A DNA stretch of 37,442 bases from Candidatus Scatomonas pullistercoris (GTDB lineage Bacteria; Bacillota; Clostridia; Lachnospirales; Lachnospiraceae): contig DVOO01000006.1 of assembly GCA_018713515.1 (NCBI GenBank), forward strand, positions 1-37,442, written 5' to 3'. How positions within the stretch are numbered: position 1 is the first letter of the stretch; every line of letters begins with the position of its first letter. Below the pieces are notes generated by a model. The model made no database searches and had not been told where the DNA came from. It saw only the letters and a program-made list of their open reading frames with translations. Of the stretch, positions 1 to 8,399 are shown piece by piece. Made by a program: the position numbers and the translations under genes.

Positions 1-1
1 T

Positions 2-97
2 GAAAAAATCGTTGTCCATGAAGCGGCCAAAGGTGAGGACGGAAGCCGGGAACAGGAGGTAGAAATCTTCTACCGCTTTATCGGCAAAATTGATTGA
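2..97 (+). CDS. C-terminal end of a serine site-specific recombinase (partial)
   Basis: The frame opening at base 2 reads 31 residues to a TGA at 95-97. It starts EKIVVHEA and ends VEIFYRFIGKID, which resembles the extreme C-terminus (DUF4368-type tail) of large serine recombinases carried by integrative elements of Lachnospiraceae. Only the tail is inside the window, so the catalytic domain cannot be checked. The gene is followed within about 20 bases by a beheaded XRE regulator, which suggests that the recombinase lies at the right end of an integrated element. Assignment rests on the short tail alone. Confidence 0.6.
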   Translation, partial: EKIVVHEAAKGEDGSREQEVEIFYRFIGKID

Positions 98-116
98 ATG
101 ATACCAATATCTTTAA

Positions 117-530
117 CTATGTGAAACCGGACTGTCGGTTCCCGATTCTGATATGTTAATCTCCATATCGGAGGCCCTTGAAACACCTGTGAGCACGCTG
201 CTTGGAGAAACGGTTGCTGAAATGGAGACGGATAGCATAAAGGCCATTTCCGAAAAATTGGAAGTGATTAATTGGCAGCTGGCACAAAGAAAAAATACGA
301 GAAGAAAATGTATCCGCTGGCTGTTTATTTCATTATGCGCAATCCTAGTAATCGTTTTTGCGGCCTTAAGTATATTACAGAGTCCTTATTTGGGATGGGA
401 TTATAGTGACCCTGAAACCGCTGTTCCTGGAGTATTATTTCACTCATTTGAATGGCTGTTTGTCAGAGCAGCGCCGGTTATCTTTGTGTTTGCGATCATT
501 GGAATTTTCCTGACAAGGAAGGAAAAATAA
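117..530 (+). pseudogene. XRE-family regulator with membrane tail, 5' end lost
   Basis: The frame is open from 117, just after an in-frame TAA at 114-116. Before the first ATG (153) it reads ETGLSVPDSD, the end of an XRE helix-turn-helix domain (usual form 'skWEtG.s.Pd'), followed by LISISEALETPVSTLLGE, the usual helix after it. The DNA-binding helices upstream are absent. The rest (125 residues from ATG 153) has a linker of about 50 residues and two membrane segments near residues 56-75 and 100-120, matching the XRE regulators with a membrane-anchored C-terminus common in Clostridia. The break falls next to the recombinase tail, so loss of the head by element insertion is likely. There is no good ribosome site at ATG 153. 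Confidence 0.7.
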
Positions 531-563
531 AATCCTGTTCTGGCAGGATCAAAGTACGAAATA

Positions 564-587
564 AGGAGGAACTGTTTAGTTCCTCCT
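564..587 (-). terminator. Perfect 9-bp hairpin downstream of rlmH
   Basis: Arms AGGAGGAAC (564-572) and GTTCCTCCT (579-587) with a 6-base loop. Read on the minus strand the second arm runs into TATTTCG, a weak U-rich tail, so it may end transcription of the nfn-rlmH operon. It lies 60 bases beyond the rlmH stop. Only the inverted repeat is certain. Confidence 0.45.
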
Positions 588-647
588 GTACATCTGCCGC
601 GCTACGAAACGGCTGTCCATAACGTATCCAAATACAAAAAAGCGCTC

Positions 648-1127
648 TTACTTGTGGTAAGGTTCTCCCTGCATAATCCGATATCCGCGGTAGATCTGCT
701 CCAGCAGCATCATCCGCATGAGTTGGTGCGGAAAGGTAAGCCGGGAAAAACTCCAGAGAAAATCCGCCCGCTTCAGAATTCTCTTGGAAAGGCCCAGGGA
801 GCCGCCGATGACGAATACGAGATGGCTGATTCCCCGGCTGCCAAGGTCTGAGATCTTTCCGGCCAGCTCCGGAGAGTCCAGCATATTTCCCTGGATGGCC
901 AGGGCAATTACATAAGAAGAATCCGGGATTCCCCGGAGGAGCCGCAGCCCCTCTGTCTCCTGGATTTTCTCTTCCTGGGCTGCAGATGCGCCCTCCGGTG
1001 TCCGTTCATCTGCCACTTCGTACCATTCCAGACGGCAGTAGCGGCTCAGACGCTTGGCATACTCCTGAATGCCATCCCGGAGATATTTTTCTTTAATCTT
1101 TCCAACACATGCAACCGTTATCTTCAT
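648..1127 (-). CDS. rlmH: 23S rRNA (pseudouridine1915-N3)-methyltransferase RlmH
   Basis: The protein of 159 residues has the length and sequence of RlmH, the SPOUT-class enzyme that methylates pseudouridine 1915 in helix 69 of 23S rRNA on assembled 70S ribosomes, using S-adenosylmethionine. The N-terminus MKITVACVGKIKEKY, the glycine-rich knot FVIGGSLGLS near residues 105-114, and the C-terminal RLTFPHQLMRMMLLEQIYR are all family hallmarks. It begins 4 bases after the nfnB stop, so it is probably co-transcribed with nfnAB, although the biochemical roles are unrelated. No strong ribosome site precedes the ATG. The gene looks intact. Confidence 0.96.
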   Translation of the reverse strand: MKITVACVGKIKEKYLRDGIQEYAKRLSRYCRLEWYEVADERTPEGASAAQEEKIQETEGLRLLRGIPDSSYVIALAIQGNMLDSPELAGKISDLGSRGISHLVFVIGGSLGLSKRILKRADFLWSFSRLTFPHQLMRMMLLEQIYRGYRIMQGEPYHK

Positions 1128-1130
1128 CGA

Positions 1131-2522
1131 TTATTTCTTGCCCATAATAAATTCGTGGATTCCCTTGGCGGCCGCCTTGCCGGCGCCCATGGCGAGGATA
1201 ACTGTGGCAGCGCCCGTCACGGCATCTCCGCCCGCGAACACGCCCTCTTTGGAGGTCTGTCCCGTCTCCTCATCCGCGACAATACATTTTCTCCTGTTTG
1301 TGTCCAGACCGATGGTCGTGGAAGAGATCAGCGGATTGGGGGATGTGCCCAGAGACATAATCACCGTATCCACCTCCAGTTCAAACTCAGAACCGGGGAT
1401 CTCCACCGGGCGTCTTCTTCCGGAGGCATCCGGCTCACCGAGTTCCATGCGGATGCAGCGCATCCCCTTTACCCAGCCGTTGTCATCCACCAGGATTTCC
1501 GTGGGATTGCAGAGAAGATGGAACTGTATGCCCTCTTCCTTGGCATGGTGCACTTCTTCCTTACGGGCGGGAAGTTCTTCCTCACCGCGGCGGTATACAA
1601 TGTATACTTCCGCGCCCAGACGGAGGGCTGTTCTCGCCGCGTCCATGGCCACGTTTCCGCCGCCCACCACGGCTACCTTCTGCCCGTGATGGATGGGAGT
1701 CATGTAATCTTCCCGGAAAGCCTTCATCAGGTTGTTGCGGGTCAGATACTCATTAGCGGAAAATACGCCGTTGGCGTTTTCGCCGGGGATACCCATAAAC
1801 ATCGGAAGCCCTGCACCGGAGCCGATGAATACGGCTTCAAAGCCCTCCTCCTGCAGAAGTTCATCGATGGTAACCGATTTTCCGATAATTACGTTTGTCT
1901 CGATCTTTACTCCCAGAGATTTTACATTCTCAATCTCCGCGGCCACAACCTTATCCTTTGGCAGACGGAATTCCGGAATTCCATAGCTCAGAACGCCGCC
2001 GGCCTTGTGCAGAGCCTCAAAAATCGTGACTTCATAACCGAGCTTTGCCAGATCTCCGGCACAGGTGAGTCCCGCAGGGCCGGAACCGATCACAGCTACC
2101 TTATGGCCGTTCATCTCCGCGGCCGGTGTGGGTTTGATTCCGTTCTCTCTGGCCCAGTCAGCCACAAAGCGCTCCAGCTTTCCGATGGAAATCGGCTCTC
2201 CCTTGATTCCACGGATGCACTTGCCCTCGCACTGGCTCTCCTGAGGACATACACGGCCGCAGATGGCCGGAAGCGCGCTGGATTTGCTGATGGTCTGATA
2301 AGCTTCTTCAAAATTCCCTTCCTTTACCTCTTTGATAAATTCGGGGATATCAATGTTAACCGGACAGCCGCTGACACATTTCGCGTTCTTGCAGTGAATG
2401 CAGCGGGCGGCCTCTTCCATGGCCTCTTCCTTATTATATCCATAGCAAACTTCTTCAAAATTTGTTGCCCGAACTTTCGGATCCTGTTCTCTTACCGGTA
2501 CTTTTTTCAATACATCTGCCAT
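1131..2522 (-). CDS. nfnB: NfnB, large subunit of NADH-dependent ferredoxin:NADP+ oxidoreductase
   Basis: 463 residues, a member of the glutamate synthase small-subunit (GltD-like) family. Cysteines at 41, 44, 49, 53 and 88, 92, 98, 102 fit two [4Fe-4S] clusters; GSGPAG at 146-151 is the FAD Rossmann motif, and GGGNVAMD further on is the NAD(P)H motif. With the subunit encoded just upstream this makes the NfnAB flavin-based bifurcating enzyme, which couples NADH and reduced ferredoxin to NADP+ reduction in the cytoplasm of anaerobes. Annotation pipelines often name it gltA (NADPH glutamate synthase), but no glutamate synthase large subunit is present. The ATG overlaps the nfnA stop by one base (TAATG), implying translational coupling. 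Confidence 0.9.
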   Translation of the reverse strand: MADVLKKVPVREQDPKVRATNFEEVCYGYNKEEAMEEAARCIHCKNAKCVSGCPVNIDIPEFIKEVKEGNFEEAYQTISKSSALPAICGRVCPQESQCEGKCIRGIKGEPISIGKLERFVADWARENGIKPTPAAEMNGHKVAVIGSGPAGLTCAGDLAKLGYEVTIFEALHKAGGVLSYGIPEFRLPKDKVVAAEIENVKSLGVKIETNVIIGKSVTIDELLQEEGFEAVFIGSGAGLPMFMGIPGENANGVFSANEYLTRNNLMKAFREDYMTPIHHGQKVAVVGGGNVAMDAARTALRLGAEVYIVYRRGEEELPARKEEVHHAKEEGIQFHLLCNPTEILVDDNGWVKGMRCIRMELGEPDASGRRRPVEIPGSEFELEVDTVIMSLGTSPNPLISSTTIGLDTNRRKCIVADEETGQTSKEGVFAGGDAVTGAATVILAMGAGKAAAKGIHEFIMGKK

Positions 2523-3406
2523 TATTTGTCACCTCCGCAATGTCCGCATCCGCCGTGATGCGTGTCGCCTTCCTGCAGCTTAAGGAGAGCGCGTCCCTCC
2601 TCCGTCTTGTACATCTTCTGACGCTCCATGGCCAGATCAAAATCCACCAGATGGCCGTCGAATTCCGGGCCGTCCACACAGGCGAATTTTACTTCTCCGC
2701 CCACGTTCAGGCGGCAGGCTCCACACATGCCGGTTCCGTCTACCATAATGGGGTTCATGCTTACAATGGTGGGAATTCCCAGTTCTTTTGTAAGCTGGCA
2801 GACAAATTTCATCATGATCATAGGACCGATGGCAACGCAGATATCATACTGTTTTCCCTCGGCGGTCAGATCCTTGATGGCCTGAGTAACCATTCCCTTC
2901 CGCTGATAGGAGCCATCGTCAGTGGTTACGTAAAGATTGCAGACTGCTTTGAATTCATCTTCCAGAATTACCAGATCCTTTGTCTTGGCGCCGATAATAG
3001 CGTCTGCCTGAATGCCGCGTTCGTGCAGCCATTTCACCTGGGGATATACAGGAGCGGTTCCCACACCGCCGGCCACAAATAAAATCCGTTTCTTCTTCAG
3101 TTCTTCCAGGTCTTCGTGTACAAATTCAGAAGGCTGCCCCAAAGGTCCGACAAAATCCTCAAAAGCATCTCCTGTCTGAAGCTCTGCCATCTCCATGGTA
3201 GAAGCACCCACGGGCTGAAATACAATAGTAATTATACCAGCTTCTCTGTCATAATCACAGATGGTCAGCGGGATCCTTTCCCCCTCCTCGTTCATCTTGG
3301 CAATGATGAACTGTCCCGGCTGACAATGTTTTGCTACCCAAGGAGCTTCAACAACCATACGGTAAATATTGGCTGCCAGTTTGTCTGCATTTAAAATTTT
3401 GTACAT
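2522..3406 (-). CDS. nfnA: NfnA, small subunit of NADH-dependent ferredoxin:NADP+ oxidoreductase
   Basis: 294 residues of the dihydroorotate dehydrogenase electron-transfer (PyrK-like) family. The FAD-binding region precedes FVAGGVGTAPVYPQ (110-123), the NAD(H)-binding loop. Cysteines 228, 231 and 243 in GMCGACRLNVGG and the following segment fit the [2Fe-2S] site. The last 13 residues form a His/Cys-rich tail (HHGGCGHCGG) that is beyond the usual core and may add a metal site. AGGAGG lies 6 bases before the ATG. Together with NfnB it forms the electron-bifurcating transhydrogenase. Pipelines often call it sulfide dehydrogenase subunit or ferredoxin-NADP+ reductase subunit alpha. Confidence 0.9.
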   Translation of the reverse strand: MYKILNADKLAANIYRMVVEAPWVAKHCQPGQFIIAKMNEEGERIPLTICDYDREAGIITIVFQPVGASTMEMAELQTGDAFEDFVGPLGQPSEFVHEDLEELKKKRILFVAGGVGTAPVYPQVKWLHERGIQADAIIGAKTKDLVILEDEFKAVCNLYVTTDDGSYQRKGMVTQAIKDLTAEGKQYDICVAIGPMIMMKFVCQLTKELGIPTIVSMNPIMVDGTGMCGACRLNVGGEVKFACVDGPEFDGHLVDFDLAMERQKMYKTEEGRALLKLQEGDTHHGGCGHCGGDK

Positions 3407-3437
3407 GGTATCCTCCTCTGTTCTCCTTTTGATTTTT

Positions 3438-3490
3438 TAACGCACGGACAGCTGACGGCCGTATCCGGTACCGGCAGGTTCCGTCCGTTA
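3438..3490 (-). promoter_or_regulatory. Structured leader of nfnAB
   Basis: On the minus strand the leader between promoter and nfnA contains arms TAACGGACGG (3490-3481) and CCGTGCGTTA (3447-3438), pairing at 9 of 10 positions. Inside are two short palindromes, CCGGTACCGG and ACGGCCGT. The hairpin is followed by A residues rather than U residues, so it is not an intrinsic terminator. A role in mRNA stability or translation is possible; no known riboswitch was recognised. Confidence 0.4.
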
Positions 3491-3502
3491 AACCCCATAT
3501 AG

Positions 3503-3531
3503 ATTATACCTCTTTTTTGCTGATTCGTCAC
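3503..3531 (-). promoter_or_regulatory. Sigma-A-type promoter of nfnAB-rlmH
   Basis: Minus-strand -10 TATAAT (3508-3503) and -35 GTGACG (3531-3526), spacer 17 bases. Upstream at 3531-3575 is an A/T-rich tract with three CAATTT copies, possibly an UP element or a binding site. Predicted start is about 90 bases before the nfnA ATG. Confidence 0.55.
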
Positions 3532-3584
3532 TTATCAATTTGCAATTATTGTCAATTTATTATCAATTTGTTATGAATTCCCGG

Positions 3585-4928
3585 TCATTCCTCCGTCTGG
3601 CCGCCTTCTGATCCGGATTCTGGAGGTGTTGTTTCCGGTTCTTCCGTGGGCGTGGGCGTCGGCTCTTCCGTGACCGTGGGCTCTTCCGTGGGTGTGGGCG
3701 TCGGTGTCGGTGTCGGCGTGGAGACGGTCTGCCCGGAGGACGGTGTCCGCTCCGGCTCTGTGGTAGGTGTCGGCGTCGGAATGACGGAGCCGCTGGCCGA
3801 GCGGTCCACTACATAGGTGGCCGACGCTGCAGCACTGATTTTTCCAGCCGCGTTCACCGCAATGGCATAAAATGTATGCGTGCCGTCCGGCATGGTTACG
3901 GGGCCCGTATACCTAGTGCTGGATGTGGTGGGACGCGTGTCAAAGGAATAATAGATCGTGCATCCAGCATCTGCTGTAACCGTGATTTTTGTGGCAGTAC
4001 TTCCGGTGTAGCTTCCGGAAGCAGGCTGGATGGACGGCTGATTGGGGACCGATAAACGGATAGTATAGTGTGCCTCCACAATACTGCTCCGGATACCCAT
4101 GGCATTTACCGCTATGGCCCGGAGAGTAGTCGTCCCCTCTTCCAGCTGAATGCCTTCTGTATACCGCGTACTGTTTTCCGTGGGCTCTGTACCGTCCGTA
4201 GTATAATAAATATCTGCATCACCGGATACGGAAATTTCCACTGTCTGTTCTGTGTCATATGTACCTTCTGAAAGACTGAACACGGGATCTTCACAGAGAT
4301 AGGAACTGTATTTTTCCTTGATTTCGGCGTTCTGACAGTTGTCCAGCAGCTCCCGTATCTTATCCGGCTCGTTCAGATCATTGTAGATCCGTATCAGAAT
4401 ATTATAGGCTGCCTCGTAATTGGGATTGTCCGCAATCACCTGCTCCAGCTCCTGGGCCGCCTTTTCTGAATCCCCCAGTTTATCGTAGATCTGAGCCCGG
4501 AGTGTCAGCGCCTCCGCGCTGTCCGGCTCAAGGGCCAGGGCCTGCTGGATATAATCCAGCGCCTCCTCATAATTGCTGTTGCTGTAGGCGGTCTCTGCCC
4601 GCTGCATCTGATGTTCAAAACTGCCGCTGCCTCCCCTGGAAAGGAGAAGGAAACAGACAATGGCGGCAGCCGCAACAGCCAGAAACACAAGGATCAATAT
4701 ACGGCGGCGCTTTCTGGCTTTTGCCTGCTGTTCCATCTCTTCCTGACAGAGCCGTTCCTCCTCCAGACGGCGGTTTTCTTCCTCTTCCTGTTCCTTCTGC
4801 TTTTTCTGTTCATACATGCGGCTCTCCATGGTTTCATAATCAGGAACCAGCTGGACCTCCTGACCGCAGACAGGGCAAATCACCTCATCATCCTGCATGG
4901 GCGCACCGCACTGCGAGCAATTTTTCAT
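3585..4928 (-). CDS. Zinc-ribbon/TPR membrane protein with two chitobiase-type C-terminal repeats
   Basis: 447 residues. An N-terminal zinc ribbon (Cys 4, 7, 18, 21) is followed by a Glu/Gln/Arg-rich coiled stretch (about 33-75), one membrane segment (76-97), two or three TPR units (about 105-205), and two copies of a beta-sandwich repeat (about 215-290 and 296-375) with the motifs IYYTTDGTEPT and IYYSFDTRPTT followed by AIAVNA. These match the CHB_HEX_C_1 domain found on bacterial surface proteins. The tail from 385 is a Pro-Thr-Glu low-complexity linker with repeated PTPTPT. The likely topology is ribbon inside, TPR and beta domains outside. The ATG follows directly on the ftsK stop (TAAATG), so the two are probably co-translated. 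Substrate is unknown. Confidence 0.8.
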   Translation of the reverse strand: MKNCSQCGAPMQDDEVICPVCGQEVQLVPDYETMESRMYEQKKQKEQEEEENRRLEEERLCQEEMEQQAKARKRRRILILVFLAVAAAAIVCFLLLSRGGSGSFEHQMQRAETAYSNSNYEEALDYIQQALALEPDSAEALTLRAQIYDKLGDSEKAAQELEQVIADNPNYEAAYNILIRIYNDLNEPDKIRELLDNCQNAEIKEKYSSYLCEDPVFSLSEGTYDTEQTVEISVSGDADIYYTTDGTEPTENSTRYTEGIQLEEGTTTLRAIAVNAMGIRSSIVEAHYTIRLSVPNQPSIQPASGSYTGSTATKITVTADAGCTIYYSFDTRPTTSSTRYTGPVTMPDGTHTFYAIAVNAAGKISAAASATYVVDRSASGSVIPTPTPTTEPERTPSSGQTVSTPTPTPTPTPTEEPTVTEEPTPTPTEEPETTPPESGSEGGQTEE

Positions 4929-7415
4929 TTACATTTCCTCCAGATAGTTTTCAAATTGTTCCATAGACATCAGTATTTTTCTGGGCTTTGTGCCCTCTTC
5001 TTCTCCTACAACCCCGGCTTCGCTAAGCTGATCCATGATACGTGCCGCGCGATTAAATCCAATCTTAAAAGCCCTCTGCAGCATTCCTATGGAAGCCTTG
5101 TCCTTTTCTATGATCAGTTTGCCGGCATCGGCAAAATAGCTGTCCCGCTCATCCCCGGAAGAAGATGACTGGGAGGCGGGAGAATGATTGATTTTTTCTT
5201 CAATTTCATGGTTGTATACATGACCGCCGTTTCTGGACGAGAGAAAATCCACCACTTTCACAATCTCTTCATCCGAAATATAGGCTCCCTGGACACGGGC
5301 AGGCTTCTGATATCCCTGGGGATAAAACAGCATATCGCCCTTACCCAGAAGCTTTTCCGCGCCGTTCATATCCAGGATGGTTCTGGAATCCACCCCGGAG
5401 GCCACCGCCAGCGCTATGCGGGAAGGCATGTTTGCCTTAATCAGGCCGGTAATAACATTTACGGACGGGCGCTGGGTGGCGATAATAAGGTGCAGCCCTG
5501 CCGCCCGGGCCAGCTGGGCCAGACGGCAGATGGCGTCCTCTACTTCTCCCGGGGCCACCATCATCAAATCCGCCAGCTCATCTACGATGATTACGATCTG
5601 CGGCAGCTCCCGGGGACGGTCTTCCCCATCGGCAGTTTCCTCCAGTCGGCGGACCTTTGCATTGTATCCGGCCAGATCCCGCACGTTGTATTCCGCAAAT
5701 TTATTGTAGCGGTCCGTCATTTCTGAAACTGCCCAGTTCAGTGCCCCGGCCGCCTTCTTCGGATCTGTTACAACCGGAATATAGAGATGCGGAATTCCGT
5801 TATACACGGAAAGTTCCACAACCTTGGGGTCTATCATAATCAGCTTCACCTCTTCCGGCGTAGCTTTGTAAAGAATGCTCATAATCAGCGTGTTGATGCA
5901 GACAGATTTTCCGGATCCGGTTGCGCCTGCGATCAGCAGATGCGGCATTTTCGCAATATCCGACACCACCGGCTGTCCGGCAATGTCCTTTCCCACCGCA
6001 AAGGCAAGCTTTGAGGGAAAACGCCGGAATGCCTGGCTTTCCAGCAGTGTGCGCAGCATGACGGCACTGTTTGTTTTGTTCGGCACCTCGATGCCTACCG
6101 CCGCTTTCCCTGGAATGGGCGCTTCAATCCGGATATCAGCCGCGGCCAGATTCAGCTTAATGTCATCCGAGAGCCCCACGATCCGGCTTACTTTCACGCC
6201 CTGCTCCGGCTGAATTTCATAACGGGTCACGGTCGGTCCGCAGCTGACGTTTGTCACAGTAACATCCACGCCGAAATTATGCAGGGTCTGCTGCAGCTTC
6301 ATGGCCGTTTCGCGCAGATGAGCGTCGGAATCGCCGCCGGCATGGCTGCTGCCTTTTTTCAGCAGAGTCAGGGGCGGCATCTGATAGTCCGGTTTCTTTT
6401 TTTCTTCAGAAGAAGAAATCTCACGGCGGATATCCTGGATTCCGGCGGCAATTTCAGCTTCTGAGGATCTGGAAGCCTTTCTGGACGGAACGGCGCCTTC
6501 ATCCGGAACCGCATCGGAAAGGGGGGCTTCCTTCTCCCGGCCAGATAGAGAACGTCCTCCCTCTTCTTCCGGAACTGCATCCGGCACCGGAGGACTTTCT
6601 GTCTCCTCCCGGCTGTCCGGATCTCTCTGAATAATAAAGTCGGGAAAAGCCTGCTGGGTAAAGGTTCCATTTCTGGAAATATCTTCCAGCTCCGCCTCGG
6701 TGCGCTGCTTTTTCCGCCTTCTTTCGGATTCTTCCAGGGCGGCAGCCCGCCGGCGGTTCCGTTCCTCTCTCCGGACTTCCGCCTCGGCTCTGTGCTCACG
6801 CACGGATCTGTATGCCCGGGCCCCCTTCTCCCGGGCATTGGCCAGCAGCGGTTTTTGTGTCAAAATAATTGCAAAAATAGCCAGCAGCGCAATGACAATC
6901 ACATAGGTACCTGCCAGCCCGAAAATACGGCAGAACAGCTGCGCGAGCCCGCCTCCAACCAGCCCGCCTCCCAGGCGGTCTTCCGCGCTCCGGTAAAAAA
7001 GGCTGCGGATGCCGGCCCCGCGTTCATAGCCGACAGTCAGGAGATGCAGCAGGACGCAGCAGAAACAGTAAAATCCTACAGCGCCGAACAGTCTTCTGTG
7101 CATCCGGGTATCCTTCCGGTTGGCAAGCAGAAAAGCACCCGTCAGAAAAAGAAAGACCGGGAAAATATATTCCAGCAGTCCAAAAAGTCCAAAGAAAAAA
7201 GAGCTGAAGATCCGGCCTGCGATCCCCACCAGTCCAAAATTGCCAAGCAGCAGAAGCAGGGAAAAGGCCAGGAGAACCAGAAGACAGATGTCCGTTCCGA
7301 GACGGCTGTCCGTCTTTGCGGCCCTCCGGGAGTTTTTTCTCTTTTTGGGACTGCTTTTTCCGGACAGAGATGTCTTTTTTACAGCAGAGCGTTTTTTTCT
7401 GGCCGTCTGTGCCAT
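4929..7415 (-). CDS. ftsK: DNA translocase FtsK/SpoIIIE
   Basis: From the ATG at 7415 the protein has 828 residues; the ORF could start 7 codons earlier (ATG 7436), but GAGGTGAGGT lies at correct spacing only before ATG 7415. Four membrane segments occupy the first 190 residues, followed by a charged linker to about 350. The motor then has Walker A AGATGSGKS, Walker B IVIIVDELADLMM and the ATQRPSVNVITG segment, and the protein ends in the winged-helix gamma domain that reads polar DNA motifs. It pumps chromosomal DNA through the division or sporulation septum. Length and order are normal for Firmicutes. Whether it is the vegetative or the sporulation paralogue cannot be decided here. Confidence 0.95.
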   Translation of the reverse strand: MAQTARKKRSAVKKTSLSGKSSPKKRKNSRRAAKTDSRLGTDICLLVLLAFSLLLLLGNFGLVGIAGRIFSSFFFGLFGLLEYIFPVFLFLTGAFLLANRKDTRMHRRLFGAVGFYCFCCVLLHLLTVGYERGAGIRSLFYRSAEDRLGGGLVGGGLAQLFCRIFGLAGTYVIVIALLAIFAIILTQKPLLANAREKGARAYRSVREHRAEAEVRREERNRRRAAALEESERRRKKQRTEAELEDISRNGTFTQQAFPDFIIQRDPDSREETESPPVPDAVPEEEGGRSLSGREKEAPLSDAVPDEGAVPSRKASRSSEAEIAAGIQDIRREISSSEEKKKPDYQMPPLTLLKKGSSHAGGDSDAHLRETAMKLQQTLHNFGVDVTVTNVSCGPTVTRYEIQPEQGVKVSRIVGLSDDIKLNLAAADIRIEAPIPGKAAVGIEVPNKTNSAVMLRTLLESQAFRRFPSKLAFAVGKDIAGQPVVSDIAKMPHLLIAGATGSGKSVCINTLIMSILYKATPEEVKLIMIDPKVVELSVYNGIPHLYIPVVTDPKKAAGALNWAVSEMTDRYNKFAEYNVRDLAGYNAKVRRLEETADGEDRPRELPQIVIIVDELADLMMVAPGEVEDAICRLAQLARAAGLHLIIATQRPSVNVITGLIKANMPSRIALAVASGVDSRTILDMNGAEKLLGKGDMLFYPQGYQKPARVQGAYISDEEIVKVVDFLSSRNGGHVYNHEIEEKINHSPASQSSSSGDERDSYFADAGKLIIEKDKASIGMLQRAFKIGFNRAARIMDQLSEAGVVGEEEGTKPRKILMSMEQFENYLEEM

Positions 7416-7502
7416 AAATGACCTCACCTCATTCATGATTTGTTGGAGACCGCTTTTCAGTTCCTGAAAAAGGGCCTCTCTGCAATAATTTGAGCAATAA
7501 TT

Positions 7503-8372
7503 TTAACGCAGATATCCGACAATGGATATAATTCCTATGATAAGACAGTACAGGGCGAAGAAACGGTTTCTCTTCCTGGACAGGACCTTCAGCGCGAGCC
7601 GGATCATAAAGAATCCCACAACAGCAGAAACGGCCATTCCGGTAAGGCAGGGAAGAACTCCCACCGCAACGTCCATGGCATGGCTGCGGGAACCTTCAAA
7701 AAGCATGGCGCCTATGATCGTGGGAACCGCAAGCAGAAACGCGTATTTTATGGTGAATTTTCTTGTGAATCCGCTCAGAAACCCGGATGACAGAGTCATG
7801 GCCAGTCTGGAGTTTCCGGGAAAAGCGCCGAATCCCTGAAAGGCGCCGATTACAAACGCGTCCAGAAATTTTGCCTCCTTCGGACCTCTGTCTGAAACCA
7901 TAATAAAGGATGAAACAAACAGGAGCAGTGCCGTGATAAAAAGGCCCAGCCCCGATGCCAGAAGATTTCCTGTCAGCATTTCAACAATCGGCGACACGAG
8001 ACACGCCACAAGAACGGTAGGTATCAGAGACACAAGCAGCAGCGCTGTAAACTTTCGGTAGCTGCCGCCAAGGATCTTGCGGTAAGGAATATGCCCCTCC
8101 CTCATGGGATTGCTGAAATGAAGCTTCAGATTAAAGAAAAGATCTCGGATCATTCCTGCAAACTCAAAAAGAATCCGCAGGATGTCTTTATAAAAAACTG
8201 TCAGGATAGACAGCAAGGTGCCCATGTGCAGCATAACCACAAACAGCAGGTTTGTGGTACCTTCTGCGCCAAGAAGATTTCCGATAAGCGCCAGATGACC
8301 GGAACTGCTGATGGGGAAAAATTCAGTAACTCCCTGCACCAGCCCCAGCAGCGCTGCCTGTAATATATTCAT
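7503..8372 (-). CDS. uppP: Undecaprenyl-diphosphatase UppP (BacA family)
   Basis: Integral membrane phosphatase that recycles undecaprenyl pyrophosphate to the monophosphate carrier for cell-wall synthesis. The N-terminal motif GLVQGVTEFFPISSSGH is diagnostic; the second family motif appears as FPGNSRLAMT instead of the usual PG.SRSG, a mild deviation. About eight hydrophobic segments are visible. The longest frame begins at 8411, but GGGG lies 8-9 bases before the ATG at 8372, and a TATAAT sits at 8399-8394 inside the extension, so 8372 is the more likely start (289 residues). Loss of this enzyme class normally raises bacitracin sensitivity. Confidence 0.92.
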   Translation of the reverse strand: MNILQAALLGLVQGVTEFFPISSSGHLALIGNLLGAEGTTNLLFVVMLHMGTLLSILTVFYKDILRILFEFAGMIRDLFFNLKLHFSNPMREGHIPYRKILGGSYRKFTALLLVSLIPTVLVACLVSPIVEMLTGNLLASGLGLFITALLLFVSSFIMVSDRGPKEAKFLDAFVIGAFQGFGAFPGNSRLAMTLSSGFLSGFTRKFTIKYAFLLAVPTIIGAMLFEGSRSHAMDVAVGVLPCLTGMAVSAVVGFFMIRLALKVLSRKRNRFFALYCLIIGIISIVGYLR

Positions 8373-8393
8373 ATGTTTCATCCCCGTTTGTAA

Positions 8394-8399
8394 ATTATA
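8394..8399 (-). promoter_or_regulatory. Probable -10 element of uppP
   Basis: Perfect TATAAT on the minus strand, 21 bases before the preferred uppP ATG. No convincing -35 was found at 16-18 bases, so this is a weak call that mainly helps choose the start codon. Confidence 0.3.

Noticed and set aside
1155-2558. Long plus-strand open frame of 467 codons
   Set aside because: It lies wholly antisense to nfnB, has no ribosome site and no family resemblance; GC-rich genes commonly leave such frames open on the other strand.
1131-3406. Glutamate synthase (gltA/gltD) or sulfide dehydrogenase reading of the pair
   Set aside because: No glutamate synthase large subunit nearby; the small plus large subunit arrangement with their Fe-S motifs fits NfnAB better.
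3600-3790. Repetitive GTGGGCGTCGG-like DNA as a possible repeat array
   Set aside because: It encodes the Pro-Thr low-complexity tail of the 447-residue membrane protein; the repetition is explained by that.
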